Source of the DNA: Anaerolineales bacterium
GTDB lineage: Bacteria > Chloroflexota > Anaerolineae > Anaerolineales > Villigracilaceae
Length of the DNA stretch: 64,000 bases
Reading direction: 5' to 3'
Assembly: GCA_016789305.1 (NCBI GenBank)
Contig: JAEURJ010000023.1
Location: 310,001-374,000, forward strand
Shown: positions 16,872-24,696 of the stretch, piece by piece
How the letters are laid out: each line of letters starts with the position of its first letter
Numbering within the stretch: position 1 is the first letter of the stretch
The notes under the pieces: model-generated
Database searches by the model: none
Told to the model about the DNA's origin: nothing
Seen by the model: the letters and a program-made list of their open reading frames with translations, nothing else
Translations under genes and position numbers: made by a program

Positions 16872-17885
16872 CTAACATCCCACAGAAGCAACGGACGGCA
16901 GCCCAAAGGCCTCATAGATAGGCACTCCATCCCATTCCGCGGGAAGGGGCAAGCTTAAGGCAAAAGCGGCGGTTGCGGCCGTGTCCATTGTGTGGACCTG
17001 GGTGGTCAACTGCATGGGAAGAATGCCCGGTCCGCTAACGATCCAGGGAATCGTCATATCTTCGGGGATATTTATGCCATGAGTTGTATCGTGTCCGCCA
17101 TGGTCTGATGTAATGATAATCAAAGTACTATCATACATTGTCTTGTTTTTCAAAGTTTCAAGAATGTATCCAAAGGAGACATCATCATCTGCATAGGCTT
17201 CCAACTGTTTACGGGACATCCACCCATAATCATGGCCGGCAAGGTCTCCATTGGGAAAATGTACGAACATTAAACTAAATCCTTGACTAATTTGCTTGTT
17301 TGCAAGCTGCGCAATGGAATAGGGATCTTCGATTTTATCGGTATCGTCGACAAACGCAAAATAATCAAGGCTGGCTGGCTCGGTAATTTGCTGAAGTTTT
17401 TCCTTGCCCACCACCATGACCGTGCGCATCCCCGCAGCATGGGCGAGATCAAATATATCGGTTCCAAGGGCATACCCATTGGATGGAATATATTCATTCC
17501 ACCGCACAATATGCTTTGCGGGACAGGTCCCTACCAACATGGAGGAATGTGCCGGCAACGTAATACTTGGCATGATGGTTTGGGCCGTCAAAGTGTAGGC
17601 ACCAGCTTGCATCAAGCTCATCACGTTGATCATATTCGCCTGCGCAATTGCGTCGGGTCTCAAGCCGTCAAAGCTTACGATCAATACACGGCTGATATTA
17701 GGCGCAGGCATGGGTGTGACAGTTGGGGGTAATGTGGCGGTGGCAGGTGGCAGGGAAGTGTTTGGAACAAAAGTCTCAGTTGGTGGCGGAGCAAGCGTGG
17801 GCATGGGGGAAGAAGCGAAAGGTGTACAACCGGTTAAGATCAATGCCAGCAGAATTAAGGTCCGTACTTTATTTAGTCGTCTCAA
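16872..17885 (-). CDS. Alkaline-phosphatase-superfamily phosphodiesterase lipoprotein (copy 1)
   Basis: This 337-residue lipoprotein (lipobox LTGC) with a Pro/Thr linker carries a nucleotide pyrophosphatase/phosphodiesterase (NPP) type domain. Metal and nucleophile motifs are readable: SFDGLRPDA (first Asp), PSITLPAHSSM (Thr nucleophile), HFPNGDLAGHDYGW (Asp and His) and SDHGGHDTTHG (Asp-His, final His). It acts outside the membrane on a phosphodiester that cannot be predicted. The next gene upstream, 11 bases away, is a close paralogue, and a third copy is at 26415. All three have the same length and motif order, so they arose by duplication. Confidence 0.85.
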   Translation of the reverse strand: MRRLNKVRTLILLALILTGCTPFASSPMPTLAPPPTETFVPNTSLPPATATLPPTVTPMPAPNISRVLIVSFDGLRPDAIAQANMINVMSLMQAGAYTLTAQTIMPSITLPAHSSMLVGTCPAKHIVRWNEYIPSNGYALGTDIFDLAHAAGMRTVMVVGKEKLQQITEPASLDYFAFVDDTDKIEDPYSIAQLANKQISQGFSLMFVHFPNGDLAGHDYGWMSRKQLEAYADDDVSFGYILETLKNKTMYDSTLIIITSDHGGHDTTHGINIPEDMTIPWIVSGPGILPMQLTTQVHTMDTAATAAFALSLPLPAEWDGVPIYEAFGLPSVASVGC

Positions 17886-17896
17886 ATCGTTTTTTC

Positions 17897-18907
17897 CTAA
17901 TTTTTACAGGGTACATTTTCATGAATTTTCGGGGAGGGCAGCCCAAATCCTTCATACACGGGAATACCTGCCCACTCCGGCTGAAGGGGAAGATCAAGGG
18001 CATAGGCTGCCGTTGCAGCCGTGTCAGTGATACTGACGAGATTCACAAGTTTCTCCGCTTCGACATCGGGACCCACCATGGCCCAGGGGATTAATTGATC
18101 CGCCAGCTGGCTGCCGTCATGGTTCTTATCATGACCACCATGATCAGCATTAACGATCACCAGGGTACTGTTGGTTAATCCAAGCTGTTCAAGTTTAGCA
18201 ATCAGATCACCAAACCCCGCATCGCTTTCACGCAATGCCTTGAATTGCGCGTTGGTCATCCATCCGTATTGATGTCCGCGATCATCTGCGCTGGGGATAT
18301 GCACAAACATCAAATTAAATCCAAGCGAAAGCTGGTCGATGGCTGCCTGAAAAATATCCTGATCTGCGCCATGAATTTCAAACACATCGGTTGATTCAGG
18401 TTGTGCCAGCGCACGCAGCTTATCCTTGCCAACGATCATAACCGTGCGCATCCCCGCCGCATGGGCAAGATCAAAAATATCCGCGCCTTTTGAATATCCC
18501 CATTCGATCAGCCCGGAATTCCATGTAATTCCATGCTGTGATGCACATAACCCGGAAAGCATGGAAGCGTGGGCCGGCAGTGTAAGGCTGGGAGCAATCG
18601 TGCGTGCTTCCAGTGTGTAGGCTCCGTTTTGCATCCAATGAATTAGATCGGTCATGGGCGCTTCGGTAATCGCGTCCGGGCGCAGCCCGTCAAAGCTGAC
18701 AATGATCACACGGCTTACTTTTCCCGGAAGAGGAGTGTCTGTGGGAGTAACTGCCATCGTTGGTGTTCGCGCGATGGTCGCCGTGAAAGTCGGCAACAGT
18801 GTACTTGTTGGGAGAGAAGTTTCGTTGGGTATTGAAGCAGATGCGTTTTTTTCATTGCATGCCGGGATTAAGATTGCAAGCAAAACAAAAACCATGAATT
18901 TCCGCAT
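17897..18907 (-). CDS. Alkaline-phosphatase-superfamily phosphodiesterase lipoprotein (copy 2)
   Basis: This 336-residue paralogue of the preceding gene has lipobox IPAC, a Ser/Thr/Pro linker and the same NPP-type active site: SFDGLRPDA, PSLTLPAHASM, HIPSADDRGHQYGW and NADHGGHDKNHDG. Its ATG overlaps the hutU stop as TAATG, so it is translationally coupled to a cytosolic histidine-degradation enzyme, an odd pairing. The similarity of copies 1 and 2 runs through the whole length, including the YEGFGLPS-like C-terminal segment. Confidence 0.85.
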   Translation of the reverse strand: MRKFMVFVLLAILIPACNEKNASASIPNETSLPTSTLLPTFTATIARTPTMAVTPTDTPLPGKVSRVIIVSFDGLRPDAITEAPMTDLIHWMQNGAYTLEARTIAPSLTLPAHASMLSGLCASQHGITWNSGLIEWGYSKGADIFDLAHAAGMRTVMIVGKDKLRALAQPESTDVFEIHGADQDIFQAAIDQLSLGFNLMFVHIPSADDRGHQYGWMTNAQFKALRESDAGFGDLIAKLEQLGLTNSTLVIVNADHGGHDKNHDGSQLADQLIPWAMVGPDVEAEKLVNLVSITDTAATAAYALDLPLQPEWAGIPVYEGFGLPSPKIHENVPCKN

Positions 18908-20562
18908 TACTTTCCCAACATGGGCATTTTTAACCCATGACGCTTCGCGGCCTCAATGGCGATCTCATAGCCGGCGTCTGCGTGTCTGACCACTCCCATA
19001 CCTGGGTCGGTCGTCAGGACTCTTTCCAATCGTTTGGCTGCTTCCGGCGTCCCATCGGCAACGATGACCTGCCCGGCATGTTGACTGTACCCCATGCCCA
19101 CGCCGCCGCCGTGATGGAATGAAACCCAGGTGGCACCGCCAACTGCATTGATCATGGCGTTGAGAATCGCCCAATCCGAAATAGCATCCGAACCATCTTT
19201 CATGGCTTCGGTTTCGCGATTGGGCGAAGCAACGGAGCCAGAATCCAAATGATCGCGGCCAATGACAATTGGCGCTTTAACTTTCCCACTGGCAACCAAT
19301 TCGTTGAACATCAAACCGGCCTTGGCACGTTCGCCATACCCGAGCCAGCAAATACGCGAAGGCAACCCCTGAAATGGAACTTTCTCGCGCGCCATCTTCA
19401 ACCAGCGATGCAAATGTGCATCTTCAGGGAAAAGCTCCATGATGGCTTTATCGGTGGTGTAAATATCCTCTTTATCGCCGGAGAGCGCCACCCAGCGGAA
19501 CGGTCCCTTGCCTTCACAAAATAACGGACGGATATAGGCAGGAACGAAACCGGGAAATTCAAACGCATCGCTGACCCCGTTGTTGAAAGCCTGTTGTCGT
19601 AAGTTATTTCCATAGTCAAACACTTCCGCACCGGCGCGCTGGAAGGCCAGCATGGCCTGCACATGCTTCGACATCGAATCCATCGCCATCTTTTTATATT
19701 TTTCAGGATTCGATTTTCGCAACTCGTCCGCCGCAGAGACGGACAGGCCGGATGGCACATAGAATAAAGCTTCATGTGCGGAAGTTTGATCGGTCACCAC
19801 ATCGGGGATGACGTTGCGGGCCGCGAGTTCTGCGTACACATCGGCGGCATTGCCGATCAGGCCGATGGAGCGCGGTGTTTTATTTTTTACATTTTCCTCG
19901 ACAAGCGTCATGGCTTCTTCGAGGTTATCCACCACCATATCCACATAACCAATGGCGCGGCGGCGCTCGGCACGCTCAGGGTCCACCTCCACGATCAACC
20001 CCACGCCTTCGTTCATCGTGATGGATAGAGGTTGCGCGCCACCCATGCCGCCAAGGCCGGCCGTTAAAACAAATTTGCCCTTCAACGAGCCCCAGCCTTT
20101 TAATTTCGCGAGTGCGCCAAAAGTTTCGTATGTGCCCTGTAGGATGCCTTGTGTGCCAATATAGATCCATGAACCGGCGGTCATCTGGCCGTACATGATG
20201 AGTCCCTTTTTATCGAGCTCATCGAATTTTTCCCACGTCGCCCAATGCGGAACAATATTGGAATTGGCGATCAAAACTTTGGGTGCATCTTTATGACTCT
20301 TGAAAATGACCACCGGCTTACCCGACTGCACCAACAGAGTTTCATCTTCCTCAAGGTTTTTCAGCGATTCAAGAATCGCATCGAAGGATTCCCAATTGCG
20401 GGCCGCTTTACCGCGTCCGCCATATACGACAAGGTCTTCCGGCTTCTCCGCCACTTCGGGATCGAGATTATTTTGGATCATGCGGTACGCCGCTTCGCTG
20501 AGCCAATTCTTGCAGGTGAGTTGTGTGCCATGCGGTGCGCGGACAATGCGGGATGTGGACAT
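18907..20562 (-). CDS. hutU: Urocanate hydratase
   Basis: This 551-residue cytosolic enzyme hydrates urocanate to imidazolonepropionate, the second step of histidine degradation, using NAD+ as electrophile. Conserved stretches include CKNWLSEAAYRM near the N-terminus, VYGGRGKAARNW, the NAD-binding GLGGMGGAQP (about residue 168), GNAADV, and the Cys-bearing block ICWLGYGERAKAG (about 388-400). Length matches the family (about 550-560). No hutH, hutI or hutG is in the window, so it is an orphan here; its stop overlaps the start of a phosphodiesterase lipoprotein. Confidence 0.97.
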   Translation of the reverse strand: MSTSRIVRAPHGTQLTCKNWLSEAAYRMIQNNLDPEVAEKPEDLVVYGGRGKAARNWESFDAILESLKNLEEDETLLVQSGKPVVIFKSHKDAPKVLIANSNIVPHWATWEKFDELDKKGLIMYGQMTAGSWIYIGTQGILQGTYETFGALAKLKGWGSLKGKFVLTAGLGGMGGAQPLSITMNEGVGLIVEVDPERAERRRAIGYVDMVVDNLEEAMTLVEENVKNKTPRSIGLIGNAADVYAELAARNVIPDVVTDQTSAHEALFYVPSGLSVSAADELRKSNPEKYKKMAMDSMSKHVQAMLAFQRAGAEVFDYGNNLRQQAFNNGVSDAFEFPGFVPAYIRPLFCEGKGPFRWVALSGDKEDIYTTDKAIMELFPEDAHLHRWLKMAREKVPFQGLPSRICWLGYGERAKAGLMFNELVASGKVKAPIVIGRDHLDSGSVASPNRETEAMKDGSDAISDWAILNAMINAVGGATWVSFHHGGGVGMGYSQHAGQVIVADGTPEAAKRLERVLTTDPGMGVVRHADAGYEIAIEAAKRHGLKMPMLGK

Positions 20563-20565
20563 ACT

Positions 20566-21417
20566 CTATTCTCCCAACTGAATGGATTCGACTAGCGTAT
20601 CAAAGAAAGGCAGTGTGGCATCCTTGATGCCCTGCTCCGTGGTGAAAGTGAAGACGAGCAAACCATCTTTTACATTCAACAACACCTGTTTTTGGACCAG
20701 AACAAGGTCTGCACCATCTTTATTTTTCGCCGGGACCTCGGAAAGAATCACTCCGATCAGAATGTCGCTTAAGGTTTTGGAAACCGATGCGGATTTCACG
20801 ACCAGACCCGGCACAACAGATGGCAATGATTCGGCTGTTGCTTTGATGTCATCTTCCGTTTTCAGGGAAATCGAAGAACCCTGATCCCAAACAATATTGA
20901 CGTTATTAACAAAACCGCTTTGCAGGTGACCATCCTGCAGGTCAAAGATGAAGAGGCGATACACCTTCGGGTCGAGGTCATTGATATCCATCAGCGCACT
21001 TTGGACGGTTGGGTCGGCGGCCTGTGGAAGCGAAAAAGCATCATAATATTCCAGCTGGTCAATGCGAACGGGAAGCCAACCGGCGGGAATTGTCACATTG
21101 AAGCCCGCTTTTTCATCAACGTAAAAAGAAGTTCCATCCGCCTGATTTGTGATCGAGCTTTGGGGCAATGGAGTGGTGGTAACGGATAGTTCAGCAGCAG
21201 GCTCGATGGTCGCGGTTGCTGGCTGTGTGGCAGTGGGAGCCAATGCCGTTTGTTGAAGGACGGCGGCAACTGTTTCAGCTACGATGGCATCCAATTGAGC
21301 AGGATCCACTGTCGGCGCGGGTGCGGAAGCGGTTCCTTGTCCCGGAATGGCGCAAGCCATCGCTGCCAGGACCAACAGGGATGCCGCAAAAAGATACGGT
21401 CGGCGTTTCTTCATCAT
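20566..21417 (-). CDS. Lipoprotein of unknown function
   Basis: This protein of about 283 residues has the export signal LLVLAAMAC (lipobox) and a Pro/Thr/Ala linker to about residue 85. It continues with a globular domain with few landmarks (DEKAGFNVTIPAGW, LPFFDTLVESI) that resembles the PsbP-like or DUF-type 'fit a curve of stress' domains seen in surface lipoproteins, though I do not recognise it firmly. I start it at 21417, where AGGAAGG lies five bases upstream; the frame is open further upstream, through a terminator. It is followed after 3 bases by hutU, so it may be in the same transcript. Confidence 0.72.
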   Translation of the reverse strand: MMKKRRPYLFAASLLVLAAMACAIPGQGTASAPAPTVDPAQLDAIVAETVAAVLQQTALAPTATQPATATIEPAAELSVTTTPLPQSSITNQADGTSFYVDEKAGFNVTIPAGWLPVRIDQLEYYDAFSLPQAADPTVQSALMDINDLDPKVYRLFIFDLQDGHLQSGFVNNVNIVWDQGSSISLKTEDDIKATAESLPSVVPGLVVKSASVSKTLSDILIGVILSEVPAKNKDGADLVLVQKQVLLNVKDGLLVFTFTTEQGIKDATLPFFDTLVESIQLGE

Positions 21418-21444
21418 CTTGACCTTCCTGAATTGAAATGAAAA

Positions 21445-21472
21445 CTCTCCCGGCAATTATACGCCGGGAGAG
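21445..21472 (-). terminator. Terminator of the Rrf2 regulator gene
   Basis: A perfect 10-bp GC-rich inverted repeat (21445-21454 and 21463-21472) is followed on the minus strand by TTTT. It lies between the Rrf2 gene stop and the lipoprotein ribosome site. Confidence 0.8.
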
Positions 21473-21501
21473 TAAGGTCGATCCTTTATTTGCGATTCAT
21501 T

Positions 21502-21915
21502 CTAGGCGATGGAGCCGCCCTGCTGCATCAAGGTAAGGAAATTGGTGCCTTTCAAGCGTTGAACCAATTCTTCCTGGGCGTCGCACCAAACCGGCCGCAG
21601 CGGACAATTCTCATCAAAGGAACATGTACCTTCGTTGCCAACACATTCATTCAATTGAATGGGCCCATCGATGGCCTCAACCACTTCAAGCAGTGTGATG
21701 TCTTTGGCTTCACGGGCAAGTGTTACACCACCGCGCGCACCGCGCGAAGTGTGTAAAAGACCCGCAATGGATAATTGCGAAATGATCTTTGCCAAAAAGG
21801 AAGGGGGGATCCTCTGCTCTTCAGCAATGACGCTGGTGGAAGTGCGTTGATCGCCGCTGCGGGCAAGGTGAAGTACTGCCCGAACTGCATAGTCTGCCTG
21901 ACGTGTGATTTGCAT
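21502..21915 (-). CDS. Rrf2-family transcriptional regulator with candidate Fe-S cysteines
   Basis: This 137-residue winged-helix regulator has the typical opening QITRQADYAVRAVLHLA, the recognition helix region IPPSFLAKIISQLSIAGLL and the wing RGARGGVTLA. Cys residues at 91, 98, 104 and 111 lie in the place where IscR/NsrR-type members bind an iron-sulfur cluster, so redox, NO or Fe-S sensing is likely. The spacing C-x6-C-x5-C is close to IscR (C-x5-C-x5-C). The start at 21915 is set by the family N-terminus and AGAGGCG just upstream. A 23-bp palindrome lies about 80 bases upstream. Confidence 0.88.
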   Translation of the reverse strand: MQITRQADYAVRAVLHLARSGDQRTSTSVIAEEQRIPPSFLAKIISQLSIAGLLHTSRGARGGVTLAREAKDITLLEVVEAIDGPIQLNECVGNEGTCSFDENCPLRPVWCDAQEELVQRLKGTNFLTLMQQGGSIA

Positions 21916-21991
21916 ATCGCCTCTCTTAAACAGGTAAAACTTACCGACAATCACGATTTTATGGCCTGGTGCCATATCAGGCAAGTGATAC

Positions 21992-22014
21992 AGGTCACGG
22001 AACAAATGTGACCT
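21992..22014. promoter_or_regulatory. Palindromic operator candidate upstream of the Rrf2 gene
   Basis: A perfect AGGTCAC - 9 bases - GTGACCT inverted repeat lies 77 bases before the Rrf2 start. The half-site GTGAC resembles CRP/FNR-family half-sites, but the 9-base spacing is larger than their usual 6. It could be the Rrf2 protein's own operator or that of another regulator. Confidence 0.5.
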
Positions 22015-22054
22015 TTTACTCCGATTTAATGGGCTTGAAATATCGTCTTTTCGA

Positions 22055-22089
22055 TCAAAAATCCCCATGCTTGGCATGGGGATTTTTGA
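22055..22089 (-). terminator. Terminator of the toast-rack lipoprotein gene
   Basis: A 16-bp inverted repeat (22055-22070 and 22074-22089, 3-base loop) starts 3 bases beyond the minus-strand stop and carries a run of A/T on its arms. Confidence 0.8.
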
Positions 22090-22091
22090 CT

Positions 22092-22943
22092 TTAGCGAGC
22101 CAGCGTAAGGTTGCCCGCACCGATATCCACAACAAATGTGAGCGTGGGGCCATCGCCTTCCTGCGTATACGTATCGCCGTTCTGGCCCCACCCTGGCACA
22201 GCATTGACGTTCGACACGCCGCTATCCACCTGCACCACTGCATTCACACCTTCCGGTATGACGAGAATAATATTGCTCAAGCCGGTGCTGATCTTGATCG
22301 AGGCATCTCTTTGCAGATCGCCGGAAAAATCGAGCGTGTAATCGCCGGCACCGCTGCTGAAGTCAAAGGTTGAAAAATTTGCATTGGCAAGCCCCGTCAG
22401 TTTCAGGTTCGATGCACCGGTTTCATATTTGAACACGGACATTTCAACCGGATTTAATTCGGAGAAATTCAACTCCACATCAGCAGCTCCGTCTTTGATC
22501 GTAAGGCCGGTGAGCGAGAGTCCGCCCAATTCATAGGTAGCATCGTACGCACCCGCGTCGATGTTCAATGCCATTGGGTCGCTGCCAAGTTTGAAATCCC
22601 ATGTGTTCACGAATTCATTAAAGGATGGCAGGCTGTTAAATTTCATGTCACCCATTTTGATTTCCACATCAGCATCATTGGTTTCGATCACAGGTTTGAA
22701 CTGTTCATAGTTGTAGGTGGCCGTACCTTCAACCAGATTTTTCTCCGCGCCGGGCGACAACTTGATCTCACCGGCTCCAAACGACAATTTGAGACGCGTC
22801 TCGTCCGCGCCGGTGGCTGGTACAACGATTTCATCTGTGACTTCCGGCCCGGGCTTTTGCGCCTTCGGCAGTTCGATATTAAAACCGCAGGCCATGCTGG
22901 CCAGCGCAAGGATCAGAAAAGGGAATACAATTTTTGATTTCAT
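22092..22943 (-). CDS. Toast-rack/DUF4097-like lipoprotein
   Basis: This 283-residue lipoprotein (lipobox SMAC) starts at ATG 22943, preceded by GGAGCTCC. After the anchor come repeated beta strands with a Gly/Asp/Asn periodicity (SFGAGEIKLSPGAE, ELGGLSLTGLTIKDGAADVELNF, FSSGAGDYTLDFSGDLQRDASIKI, VVQVDSGVSNVNA) like the toast-rack/LiaF-type adhesin folds of bacterial envelope proteins. No catalytic residues are apparent. It may sense or shield the cell envelope; this is inference from fold type only. Confidence 0.75.
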   Translation of the reverse strand: MKSKIVFPFLILALASMACGFNIELPKAQKPGPEVTDEIVVPATGADETRLKLSFGAGEIKLSPGAEKNLVEGTATYNYEQFKPVIETNDADVEIKMGDMKFNSLPSFNEFVNTWDFKLGSDPMALNIDAGAYDATYELGGLSLTGLTIKDGAADVELNFSELNPVEMSVFKYETGASNLKLTGLANANFSTFDFSSGAGDYTLDFSGDLQRDASIKISTGLSNIILVIPEGVNAVVQVDSGVSNVNAVPGWGQNGDTYTQEGDGPTLTFVVDIGAGNLTLAR

Positions 22944-23044
22944 GGTGGAGCTCCTTCTGGCAAATATACGCGGACATCTGGAAATAAGTTGCAGGAACGC
23001 ATAGAATGAAGGGAAATCCATTCCTTCGGCCAGTCAGGTGAAAA

Positions 23045-23488
23045 ATGAAAATAAAAGGAATCATCGTTCAGGGGTATCGCGTGGCTTCCGCCCCGTCCAA
23101 GGATTATCCTTATGGCGCGCTGGAGAAGCAGCGTCCACTCTTCGCATCCCATGGGCTCGATCTCAGCAGCTACTTCAACGGCACATTGAACATCGACATC
23201 CGCCCGTTCGAATTCACCATGCTTAAACCACAGTACACCTTTCATCACGTCGAATGGACGGATCTGCATCCGCCGGAACATTTTTCCTTTTCACGCTGCA
23301 GGGTCATCTTCAGGGAAGTCGAGTACGATGGCTGGGTGTATTATCCGCATCCGGAGACAAAACTGCGTCACTTCCAAAATCCATCCCTGTTGGAAGTGAT
23401 CGCCATGTCCATTCCAGGTGTTCAATACGGGGATGAAGTGAGTGTTTGGGTGAACGACGAAGAGATACAAATCCGAAAAGATAAATGA
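23045..23488 (+). CDS. Conserved hypothetical protein, riboflavin-kinase-like pattern
   Basis: This 147-residue cytosolic protein has no signal or membrane segment. The run YFNGTLNIDI, then an aromatic-rich VEWTDLHPPEH and a late IPGVQYGDEV, recall the compact beta-barrel of CTP-dependent riboflavin kinases (PF01982), where G-T-L-N-[VI] is conserved. The match is too partial for a functional call. It is divergent from the lipoprotein gene at 22943, with about 100 bases between the start codons. Confidence 0.6.
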   Translation: MKIKGIIVQGYRVASAPSKDYPYGALEKQRPLFASHGLDLSSYFNGTLNIDIRPFEFTMLKPQYTFHHVEWTDLHPPEHFSFSRCRVIFREVEYDGWVYYPHPETKLRHFQNPSLLEVIAMSIPGVQYGDEVSVWVNDEEIQIRKDK

Positions 23489-23513
23489 TTTTCCCCTCTG
23501 GTAGAATTTTGGA

Positions 23514-24122
23514 ATGTCTAAAAAATCGTACGAATGGACGGCTTTCAAAAAGATCATCGCTGCCACAGCCATCTTCATAGTCTTTTTCTGCGGAATTATC
23601 GTTGTGCTGATCCTCTCCTCCAGAAGGGCAAACCTCAATGCCGAGCAAGATCCGCCTGTTAAGTTTTCATATTGTGAAGCGGAACCAAAGGAACTTTGCA
23701 TTCTTTCCTTTGAACGCGGAGGGCCGCAAAACTCATTCATCAATTTTTTTGTGGCGGACAGGAAATTTCAGGATTTTTATTTGATCGTAAAAACAGAGGG
23801 AAGGGAAAACCGCTATGAATGCGCCAGCAACTTGAAGGTCAGAACAAACGTGGTATGCAGCGGCGCTCCACTTTCCTTAAAACAGACGATTGAGATCAAT
23901 ATTTTTTCCAGCGAAAACAATCATCTGATTGGGACTGGCGTATTTTTTATTGAAGCATTCCTGGTTTCAGCTTCGGAGGCACAGCCCACCGCCACGGCAG
24001 CGATCGAACCAACCTTCACCGATGAGCCAACCGAGACTCCAACACCGGAAATCTTAACTCCTGAAGGGACGGCTACAGAAACACCCAGCATCGAAAGCAC
24101 ACAAACTGCAGAACCCGATTAG
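23514..24122 (+). CDS. Single-pass membrane protein with Thr/Pro/Glu-rich tail
   Basis: This 202-residue protein has a short cytoplasmic N-terminus, one transmembrane helix (about 15-38), an extracellular domain with four Cys (CEAEPKELC, YECAS and CSG; possible disulphides) and a low-complexity C-terminal tail of Thr, Pro and Glu from about residue 160. No family is recognised. It begins 25 bases after the preceding gene. The organisation resembles other surface proteins of this window, with the linker at the C-terminus in place of the N-terminus. Confidence 0.62.
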   Translation: MSKKSYEWTAFKKIIAATAIFIVFFCGIIVVLILSSRRANLNAEQDPPVKFSYCEAEPKELCILSFERGGPQNSFINFFVADRKFQDFYLIVKTEGRENRYECASNLKVRTNVVCSGAPLSLKQTIEINIFSSENNHLIGTGVFFIEAFLVSASEAQPTATAAIEPTFTDEPTETPTPEILTPEGTATETPSIESTQTAEPD

Positions 24123-24199
24123 CTGACTCTTGTAAGCCATAAGAAAATGAGTGGAACATATTTATTCTTATGATCGTCCATGATGCAACTGGAGTAAAA

Positions 24200-24640
24200 A
24201 TGAAAAAGTTGAATTGTATTTCGATCATGATATTAACCATACTGCTGATCGCAGCCTGCGGACCTCAAGCCACGGAGACCCCGGTCTTTCAGGGTGAAAA
24301 TCCATACGCACCCCGCCCCGGTGACGAGGATATGCAGCGCGACCAGGTGATCATCGACTCATCCTCGATGAGTCTGGCAAAGTCCATGCCGCCGCAGATA
24401 CTGCTGCAATTCGCCTACTTCCCGCCGACGACCTGTCACGAACTGCGCGTGGAGGTGAGCGGACCGGATGCCCAAAACCAGATCAATGTCACCGCTTATT
24501 CAGTGGTTAAAAAAGACCAGGTCTGTATTTTGATGGCCTTGGTTACGCCGCTGGATGCCAGCTTGAATCTCGGCAGCTTTCCCAGCGGACATTACAGCCT
24601 GTCCTTAAATGGTGCAGTTGTTGGTGAGTTTGATTCATAA
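24200..24640 (+). CDS. Small lipoprotein
   Basis: This protein of about 146 residues has lipobox LIAAC and a short Thr/Pro linker. A compact domain follows, with a conserved-looking FPPTTCHELRVEVSGPD stretch and the ending SLNGAVVGEFDS. Two Cys in the domain could pair. The start at 24200 is supported by GGAG five bases upstream and by the signal peptide. No function can be named. A strong bidirectional terminator separates it from the convergent TIR gene. Confidence 0.7.
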   Translation: MKKLNCISIMILTILLIAACGPQATETPVFQGENPYAPRPGDEDMQRDQVIIDSSSMSLAKSMPPQILLQFAYFPPTTCHELRVEVSGPDAQNQINVTAYSVVKKDQVCILMALVTPLDASLNLGSFPSGHYSLSLNGAVVGEFDS

Positions 24641-24647
24641 GATCATC

Positions 24648-24696
24648 AAGCATAAATAAAAACGAGCGAATTACCTTCGCTCGTTTTTATTTATGC
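24648..24696. terminator. Bidirectional terminator, lipoprotein / TIR gene
   Basis: A perfect 22-bp inverted repeat (24648-24669 and 24675-24696, 5-base loop) with internal A5/T5 runs lies between convergent genes. The last base is also the end of the TIR gene stop codon. Confidence 0.9.
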
